Source of the DNA: Ostrinia nubilalis
Taxonomy: Eukaryota; Arthropoda; Insecta; Lepidoptera; Crambidae
Length of the DNA: 64,000 nucleotides
Assembly: GCF_963855985.1 (NCBI RefSeq)
Contig: NC_087117.1
Span: 2,987,001 to 3,051,000, forward strand
Reading direction: 5' to 3'
Shown here: piece by piece, positions 56,467-64,000 of the stretch
How positions within the stretch are numbered: the first letter of the stretch is position 1
Layout: every line of letters begins with the position of its first letter
Notes under the pieces: model-generated
Seen by the model: only the letters and a program-made list of their open reading frames with translations
The model's database searches: none
What the model was told of the DNA's origin: nothing
Program-made: the position numbers and the translations under genes

Positions 56467-56675
56467 ACCTGTTGTTCTTGTATTTAATATTTTAGTCGTT
56501 ATGTATTTAGTACTAGTAGTAGTTACCTATATCCTATGTCCTCTCCTGATCCTAATTTCCTAAATTTAAATCCGTTGCCGAAAATATTTTAATCTCCCCG
56601 TTTCCCCGTTTTACTCGACTCTGGCACGGCGCATACTGCGCGGATTGCCATAAAAAAAAAAAAAAGTCTGTACCA

Positions 56676-58078
56676 CAACAGCAATGTTAAAGCATTGTTG
56701 TGTTTCGGCAGTTGGAGGTAAGATAGCCAGTTCCTCCGTGGTTGAGGATTCAGGGTGAAGCACGCTTTCACCTTCGGCCTGATCATCACTTTCCATGAGG
56801 TGCATTTTTGCTTGTTAGAAGCGGCCTATCATCCAGCGCCTTCCCGCAATCTTTAAAAGGTCATCCGTCCACTTCCTGGGTACCCACCCACGTGGACATC
56901 CACGTTGCGCCAGAACCTTGCTGCGCGCTGACCTAGCCCGACGGATTTAGCAAGCTGAGGTGGCAATAGGTATAGCACGGAGAAAGAACAAAATAATGAC
57001 CAAAATAATAGAAAGCCCTAATTTAATTACAAAGACTGGCCATTAGCCATTACACAAAGACAAAAAGGCATATAAAAACATTAAAAAGCAAGAACAAATT
57101 GTACCGAGCAGTGCCACCTTGTAGCAATAGCGATACCTACTCATTGCCATACTTATCTCTGGTAGAACAGTAAGTTGGATGGTGATGGTGAAAGGTGAAT
57201 TGAGGGTGAATTGAACAGGTAGACATGAGATTTATATGGATTCTTCAAACAAATGCCACGCGCCAATATTACATTTATTTGTCCAAACCATTGACTTAAA
57301 ACATTTTTGCTCGATAATAGTCCCTATTACAATTCCATAAAGGACCTTGTGCTTGATGAGCTGTTCGTCCATCATTTGGGGTAGCACGATGCGGCGTCAG
57401 CGAAGGGCGGATTGGGCAATTAATGGTGCTAGATAATAACATATAATTGCACTTCGTTTGCGCGAGGACCCTACCACGGGCTCTTGATTCGAAAAGCAGT
57501 CAATTCTACTATGTTTTCCAAAGCAAAATGGAGGGCGCCACTGTTGGACAAAAGCATTTTTACGTTTGGTTGGATACAGGATACAGCATTCTTACAGCCC
57601 TAGGGGGCATATCCTCGCCAGAAGAGAAAACTAGTGACTGAGTTTCACTGGCCCATTTAGTCCCGAAGCAGTGGTAGGGTTATTATTAGGACGTGTAAAA
57701 GTGCTTAAAAAAACCTACTTGCAAAAATAAAAGAGTTTTTTTAGTCACTACAAGCCCGTCGGATCTCCCTAGTTACGCTTAGTGGGGCTTACCAGTCGGT
57801 GAATTGTTCTATATCATTGGGCGAGGCTTATGGAATGCCAAGTAGTAAATCGTATATAGCTGAAAAGATGACGATGATGGTACATTTTACGCGTTTCTGG
57901 AAACGGATGGGAAATAGGAACGTTGAAGATATCGGACTCGCCGACTTCGTCATCCGAGGAGTGCTCTACCGCTAGACTATCTATTGTGGTGATCCCACTC
58001 GTAACACAAGCATTTTAGCTGACAAAGAAGTACCTACCTAATCCTACAAGAGTCAAAAAACAGTCCTAAAACTCGTAA
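56676..58078. other. Intergenic sequence with LINE scraps
   Basis: RTE-type fragments near 56810-56960 (catccagcgccttcccgc, aggtcatccgtccact). A tRNA-like but degraded stretch near 57930-58000 (minus-strand tagcggtagagc). Nothing else supported. Confidence 0.4.
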
Positions 58079-58370
58079 CATCGTTCCATCCACGAAGACG
58101 CACCCCACCATTCTTCCGCTAATGTTTGTATGTGTAATGTACACGCTTAATTATCCATGAGTGCACACACATACTACAATAATGACGCTCGGATTGCTCG
58201 GATCAAACTCCCCGCGTTCTTTCCTCGACCAAAAATTGGTGGGCCGCGTCTTTGTAGATGGAACGATACAGCAGGAAGGCGCTGGATGCAGGCGGCTACC
58301 AAACCTTTGTGGGGGAGGCCTATGTTCAGCGGTGGACGTTCTATGGCTGAAATGATGATGATGATGAAAA
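58079..58370 (+). repeat. Interspersed repeat plus RTE tail
   Basis: 58079-58200 repeats 18955-19090. 58250-58365 reads acagcaggaaggcgctggat, gggggaggcctatgttcagc and ends gaaatgatgatgatgatga, an RTE 3' end. Confidence 0.6.
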
Positions 58371-58439
58371 CAAATATTTAAAAAACCCAAATGTAAACAA
58401 TAGTAAGGGTGCGACCTCCGACCTGTGACCGGGGGCCCG

Positions 58440-58735
58440 CGATTAACCAGGTGCCGCTTCGCACGCAGGTGGCTACCCGATTTGATTTCCGCGGACAGAG
58501 ACCATGCTTTGGAAAAATTTAGGACTAACCTTAGAGCTCGTAGAGCTGGGGCAGAAAAGTTTTCGAGTGGCGACCACGGGCCGGAAGACGTAGTGTGGGC
58601 AGGCCCCCCACTATGTGGACCGACGATCTGTTAAGGGTCACGGGAGGTAACTACTTAGATGCGGACAGCGCAGGACCGGTAGCTGTGGAAATCTTTTGTC
58701 CAGCTGTGGACGTCATTTGGCTGAAACGAACGAAC
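58440..58735 (+). mobile_element. RTE-like LINE C-terminal fragment
   Basis: gtagagctggggcagaaaag, gagtggcgaccacgggccgg and ctatgtggaccgacgatctg encode RAGAEKF/EWRPRAGR/VGRP-type and WTDDLLRVTG residues. It ends ttggctgaaacgaacgaacc. Confidence 0.68.
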
Positions 58736-58800
58736 CCAAGACTAGGCAAAATAGAAAGAAGAAGAAAAATAAAGTTTCTATTGCTATTTTATGTAAAATG

Positions 58801-58915
58801 TTTAGGAAATGCGTCGTTTGGTCGTAGTTCCGTACGTTCGTAGTCCTGTAACGCTCGTAGTTCGTAACTATCTTCTCGTAGTTCGTAGCAGACTACCACA
58901 ATACTACGAGTTTTG
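58801..58915. repeat. Short repeat of cgtagtt/cgtag units
   Basis: gtagttccgtacgttcgtag, cgctcgtagttcgtaac and ctcgtagttcgtagcag repeat a cgtagttcgta core about eight times. Confidence 0.6.
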
Positions 58916-59467
58916 TTGTTTTTCCAACAAATGAAACCGAATCTTATAGATGTAGTTATTAGTGATTTCAGTAAATCTAGCTTTGTTTGCAAAGGATTTT
59001 TAAAGATTAGATTAGATAGAGAGTATTGCGCCAATAAAAGTGGTTAAATACCGACATCCTGAGACATCCTGTTAATTCCTGTTCAAAACTCAATTATTTG
59101 AAAGTCTTAAAAGTCCCACAATTTCAAACAGCATGGTTTCACCACAGCAGGTGCGATGACACTGCATTTGACAGCTTGCGCGCGCGCTCATAATTATGAC
59201 AGCTCACAAGATGGCGGACTGATAGCGTAATTTTGGGAATACTACAAGTGTTCGCGATTATGTGCGTTTTAATCACGCCTAATTCGTTTTGTCAATTACC
59301 CTTTTTTAATGTTTGATAGGGTGAAGGGTCATGGTTTTTGCTGACTAATATAAATAGTTTCTTAGCTATGGGACGCAGGTGTCACCATTTTCTATCGTTT
59401 CAGCTTTTAAACTCCTGTCTACGCTTTTAAACTACTGAACCAATTTTGATAAGATTTTAGGGGCTTA

Positions 59468-59614
59468 CGCCCGTATTCACAAACATTACTATGAGGTCTC
59501 ACAGTACGCGTGGACGCACAGGGTGAACACACGAAACAATCACAGAGCTCTATTCAACGCTGTGCGTTCGATTTGCTGCTTCACTTAAAGCAAGCATCGT
59601 TTGTAAATACGGCC
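59468..59614. mobile_element. MITE (CCGTATTCACAAACATTA family), copy 3
   Basis: cgcccgtattcacaaacatt at the left, and a decayed right end (gtttgtaaatacggcc). Shares caacgctgtgcgttcgattt with the other two copies. Confidence 0.72.
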
Positions 59615-60312
59615 AAGGGCCCACGACTCTATTGTTCTTCTTTTCACAAATTTTAAACATAGGTAGTTGTTACTAAGAAAATGATTTTTTTAATATCGTG
59701 GGACTCGTGGACCCGTTGGGAATCAAAGTATGGACTTACAATTTTTGAAAACAATAGAGCTGTGGACCTTTGGGAATAAGCCAGTTTAGGGTAACTAATT
59801 TGGTAAATTCAATTCAATTAATGTTAGATAGTTGTGTATTCTTTCAAATGTTTTGAACTTATGATTTAAGGAAAGGAAGAATACGCTCGATTATAGTTAT
59901 ATGGGGAATTCTTTGCTAAATTGATTCGTTGAGAAATTGAACATAAGATCATAACATTCTGAAATAAAAGTGCCACCATAATCAACTAATAACTAAGTTT
60001 AATAATGTCTCCCAACAAAAAGTCATTATTTTGTTGCCGAAAAATCTTATTTTAAGTGTTATTCAAATATTTACATAGTAGGGTGAATATCCCAAACACG
60101 TTTTTTACGCGGCGGAGCTGAGAATCGATGGGAGAAATGTAACTAGAGCGATGATTTTTTTTCTGTATATAGTTTATACAGCGTTTTACACGATAGCAAA
60201 GTCTTCAGGACAATAGGTAGTTATTTTATGTACTAAAAAAATTTTCAAAGACCCAAAATCTAATAGCGGTGGCGCGTCCTAACTCTATTTCTACTCATAA
60301 ATTGTGTTATTC

Positions 60313-60369
60313 CTTCTTTCTCGGGGATTCTAGTAATTAGATAATTACTAGAATCCCCGAGAAAGAAGT
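60313..60369. repeat. Near-perfect 56-bp hairpin
   Basis: cttctttctcggggattcta plus gtaatta and its inverse flank gat. A strong stem-loop, possibly a small palindromic insertion. Confidence 0.75.
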
Positions 60370-60849
60370 TCTAAAATAGTATAGCCATAAAATACATTAA
60401 ATAAGACTTCCAAATGATATGAAAGAAATGTGATATTTCATATTTTAAGTGTTTTAAATAGCCTTTCAAAACTGTCCCACGAAAAAAAGCAATTACAGTG
60501 GCTCAATTTCGACACTCTCTTACTTCTCCAAAGAAGCTTTGAGAGACGTAGAGTTCTTCTTCCCTGCATCACTCAACTGTGTCCTCCTGATCGGGCTATA
60601 AAGACTTGCGACTTGTGGTATTGTTTTTCCAGCAGACCCGTAAATATTAGTATCAGCGGCACAGGAATACAAAATTTTTCAATTTCGCTGGCAAGTGTAT
60701 GAGTGAAAGCTACTTACTTAGATGCTAAACGATTCTTTAACATGATTAAAGTTTGGTGTTTTGTTATATCTGCATACAGAAATTATTGATCAGAATTATA
60801 GTTTTCTTTATAATTTGAATTTTGTAACAGTTTTTCAATTCCGGTGGCG

Positions 60850-61450
60850 CAATTTCGGTGGCTCCGGTGGCGAATCTATTGCCGGAATTGGTCTTATTGG
60901 CTCTGGAGCATTGTACCTAGGTCTACTAAGGTCTCAGTCATAACTACAATATCGTCAGTGAATCGAAGTTGTGTGATGTACTCGCCGTATCTTGATACTG
61001 AGCTCGGTCTAGCTCAGAAGCTTGAAAACCTCTAAGTGGGAGGTAGTGAAGACTTTAAGAGATTATGGTGTCTCCAACTCTGAACCCTCGCAGCAATCAG
61101 ATAAGTTTCGAGTTCTGATCTTGGGGGAGGGCTGATATGATAAGTTTTCATACAAATACTTCAGAAGTTGCATGTATCGACAGTCAATTTGACGCCATTA
61201 AAAAGACTGTAGCACAGCCCAGGTCTTGACCGAATCGAAGAAGGTACAAAAAGGCCAATAATAATGACTGATTATAGTCCTCAGTCTTCTGCATAATTTG
61301 ACGAAGCATTAAATATGTACGTAGTATTACAAACGTCTTTTCGAAAATGAGGTTGTCTGGGAGACTGGATGTTTCAGGAAAAAGCTGCCTCACCTGACTC
61401 TGGACCATCGCCAACGACCATTCCATTCCAGTCTCTAGCACCACCACCAT
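60850..61450 (-). pseudogene. Decayed RTE-clade reverse transcriptase
   Basis: In several minus-strand frames: QIMQKTEDYNQSLLLAFLY and WAV-LQS-like traces (61420-61200), RGFRVGDTI and SKVFTT (about 61080-61040), then LRFTDDIVVMTETLVDLGTM (about 60985-60925), which corresponds to the catalytic LRFADDIV of RTE elements. Stops and frameshifts throughout. The pieces are in the right order. Confidence 0.7.
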
Positions 61451-63496
61451 GTCTTATTATTTGGTTTATCGACCAATAAACATGGTGGTATTTAAGAAAA
61501 CTTTAGTACTAGCATTCCATCTGATTTCATAAGCTCAGTTGTGATTTCATTAACTCCTGGTACATATCTTGTTGTCTTTAATAGGGCATTCTAATCTCAC
61601 TCAAGCTAAAGTCTAGGATATCTTCGCTAAAGTGTCGGAATAATCTCGATCTTCAGCCTAATTACTAGTAGTGCTTCTTAATCTCTCCTAGCAGCTTAGG
61701 CATTTACCAAAATGGTTCTGCTATCCTCGTTATTCATGTTGGTATATTCAATTTGGTCCTCGCAAATACATACTTTCGATTTATTACAAAAAAATCGTCT
61801 CTATAATACACTTTGTATCAGCGTGAGGACTTGGATAGCTATTTATACATCGATACTAAGCAGAATCCTAAAAACAGATGAGAATAGTCCTGAAACAGCT
61901 AAAATTTCCCTAGTCTCGTAGGTTGCAATCTATTCTGCCACTCGAGATGAAAATTCGTGGGGCTTTGGAGCTGGATTGGCACTGGTCGTGGCTTAGGCTT
62001 CATCAGTCGACAGCTTTTGAGCATCTTTTATTCGGCATTCTTCTATTTCGGTGATGACTTCTTCTTCGTCCTCGGTCCCTCACTGATGAGGATCGCAACC
62101 GCAGATAGTGTTCCTTCATAGACTGCGGTCATAAGCTGTGTGGTGATCGGAGAATGCAAATGTGATTAAATTGCCTGTTCGTCTAAAAATGATTACTACA
62201 TTTTGATTTTTGCAGTACTATTAGGGTGCAGCTCAGTACGCTTTTACAGTTCTGGCATCTTTTGCTAGGCCTTCTCTCTCTATGAGGCTGGCTGGATTTA
62301 GTCCTCCGTTTCTTAATTTTACTACTTTCATCTAGCTCATTGTCGCTAGGTTTGCATAGTTTTCCGTTAAATTACCCTGTCACAAATATGTAATGTGTTA
62401 GTTCAGTAGCTGGTATAGATCTAGAAATATCTTCATACTTAATCTCCAGTTCGCATGGTCTTTAGCGAATAATTAGTTGCGTAATTCTGAGTAAAGGATA
62501 GGTATGATACCATCATGAAAACTTGGCTAGCCTGGACCAATATTTTTACTTATGGAAGATAAACCTAACACCAACCTGGGGCAGTTGGTCGCCCTCCCGG
62601 GACTAGAGTTGGTTTCTGGGTTTGAGGGTCATGTATGATGTCTTTGTGATGACTCTAGAATAACGGGGCTGTTGGCGGCTAGAGCCAGAAAGTATTGGAT
62701 TTGTTCTCTATGGAGGGATTTTGCCGTTATCACCATGCTTAGCAGGCTGGTTGGTAGTTCCAGTATGGTAGTATAATACCCGGAAAGATGCTGCAGCCCA
62801 CCCTCCAGTATTTTGATTCCTTAGTCGGCTATTACGACTCACGTGGGAAGATTTGACGCTTTTTTAGGGTCACAACACAGGCCTGAATATTGTTTTTAAT
62901 TATAAACATCTTTACTGGATAATAATACTTAATTGATTACAAATAAATTAAGTAATTTGAGACAATCATCCGTAACATTCCGAAGTCCGCTGTATAAATA
63001 AATTTCGGTGGATTGGTTCTTAATTCCGGTGGCTCAAATACAATTTCGGTGGCTCTTGATAATTTCAAATTGACATATCTCGAGAAGTATTAATAATATT
63101 TTGATCTCTACCATATCATTGAATAATACAAGTTATTTACTATTATTTCTGCCACAAAAAAGTTTTGGAAAGTGGAAATTAAAATTCGCCACCGGAATTA
63201 GGCAAAAAACGAGTTTGTTGATATTCACCCAGTAAACTCTACGATGCATTTACTAAACCATTAACAATTTCCACTTGAAATGATTGCTAATAACAAATCT
63301 TCCGTCCACATAATTATTGATTGTGAAACACGCAACGCTGCACTATGAATTAATAAAGGGCTTGATGGACGACGCGTGCCCTCTCCACAGACCATGGTAC
63401 GATAGAAGCTACAAATTAACTGGCTCTTTCCCGCAGCTGCGCTCGTCGAACTTAAAAAGAGAGAAAAATAAAAATGTAGAAGTAGAGACACGGTAC

Positions 63497-63615
63497 ACTC
63501 CACTCCTACCTCTTGTTCCCACCGCTGCAACTCCTGTGTAGCCAGGATCTACAGGTTGATAAAAACCCAACCAGTAAAGGTCAAGTTTGTCCCGGGGGAA
63601 AGTTAAACTATAAGA
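63497..63615 (-). repeat. Interspersed repeat copy 4
   Basis: The reverse complement contains gtttaactttcccccgggac, ttgggtttttatcaacctgt and agatcctggctacacaggag, as in the copy at 41885-42110. Confidence 0.62.
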
Positions 63616-63879
63616 TTATTAAACTTTCGCGTTCCATTTCAATTAAAATAGTAAGACAAGGGTCACAAGGGTCTTAACGCGACGTTTATTAATCCTTCAA
63701 GCTCCGCGAATCTAGACACAATAGATAATCAATTGTTATGACATTAATTAATGCCGTCTGGGACTCAATCGGTTAATAAGTTACATTATGTACTCACGGC
63801 TTGTCGTTTCGGCTGCGATGCTGCAGCCGTGGTCACAACTTCCCTCCAGTTCAAAGCGTATGCCAGTTGACAAAACAAA

Positions 63880-64000
63880 TTCAAATTCAAACGTTTATTG
63901 CATGTCACATTACAATTATAATGTTGTTGCAAAGTTTAATAGTAACCTTTAAAAAAATACAAAGACCACGGTAGAGCAAAAGTTCTTATTTGCCATGTAA
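63880..64000 (-). mobile_element. LINE 3' end entering from the right edge
   Basis: aacaaattcaaattcaaac reads on the minus strand as a gtttgaatttgaatttg tail following tgcaataaac, an AATAAA signal. The element would run rightward past the window end. Confidence 0.5.

Larger units (their letters stand above)
50997..56663 (+). mobile_element. Near full-length I-superfamily LINE, both ORFs open
   Basis: Flanked by AAGTCTGGACCA (50985-50996) and AAGTCTGTACCA (56664-56675), a 12-bp target duplication with one difference. It has a 195-bp 5' UTR, two long overlapping ORFs, a 3' UTR and an A tail (56652-56663). An RNase H domain in ORF2 places it in the I group. No frameshift or stop is seen, so it may be recently active. 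Confidence 0.93.
60081..63230. mobile_element. 3.15-kb TIR element of unknown family
   Basis: Inverted ends GGGTGAATATCCCAAACACG and GGGTGAATATCAACAAACTC, both followed by gttttttnc, with AGTA directly repeated at 60077-60080 and 63231-63234. aattccggtggc and ttcggtggctc motifs recur near both ends (60837-60875, 63001-63060, 63187-63200). The interior includes a 56-bp hairpin (60313-60369) and a decayed RTE reverse transcriptase. I see no transposase. Confidence 0.6.

Noticed and set aside
59200..59225. A promoter based on a YY1-like caagatggcgg motif
   Set aside because: A single short motif without a following exon or other promoter elements is not enough.

Overview
The window looks like a moth or butterfly (Lepidoptera) nuclear chromosome. 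It is AT-rich, with small exons in long introns, and it is packed with repeats typical of Lepidoptera: RTE-type LINE tails with the 'gacagacagacag' end, tRNA-derived SINEs, TA-flanked palindromic MITEs, R1- and I-clade LINEs and piggyBac/Tc1/hAT/Harbinger relics. This assignment rests on repeat style and protein recognition; I ran no search.

Host genes are three. (1) Positions 920-15393, plus strand: the last eight coding exons of exportin-7 (XPO7/RanBP16), encoding the C-terminal 345 residues. Its introns hold tandem arrays that start at, or are copied from, its own exon/intron borders. (2) Positions 43422 down to 27867, minus strand: a 15-exon gene for a mitochondrial F1 ATP synthase beta subunit paralogue of about 622 residues, with a long unusual N-terminal extension, one GC-AG intron and a tandem array of extra last-exon copies downstream (26154-27245). 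(3) Positions 48667-48781, plus strand: a probable first coding exon of an unidentified gene, downstream of a CCAAT-box and E2F-like promoter at 47580-47780. Its other exons are not visible here.

The rest is mostly mobile DNA. A 5'-truncated CR1/jockey-like LINE (1582-4283, minus) sits in the first XPO7 intron and is itself split by a 907-bp piggyBac deletion derivative at TTAA. Positions 5100-13300 carry MITEs, SINEs and a nested pair of long-TIR elements. Positions 15000-25500 carry more MITEs, a 1.7-kb TIR element with GC-rich contents, an hAT MITE with a perfect 8-bp target duplication, and a 1.93-kb Tc1-like element with TIRs of about 730 bp. Within the ATP synthase gene there is an R1-clade LINE (about 37076-41877) whose 5' part is inverted relative to its 3' part, the structure expected from twin priming. 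Positions 50997-56663 hold an I-superfamily LINE with both ORFs open, a poly(A) tail and a 12-bp target duplication. The right end (60081-63230) is a 3.15-kb element with GGGTGAATATC ends and an AGTA duplication, containing a decayed RTE reverse transcriptase.

The most unusual theme is that both host genes have repeatedly duplicated pieces of their own exon borders: XPO7 after its first, fourth and seventh visible exons and at the sixth exon's acceptor, and the ATP synthase gene at its last exon. This could supply alternative terminal exons or decoy splice sites, or it could be neutral repeat growth.
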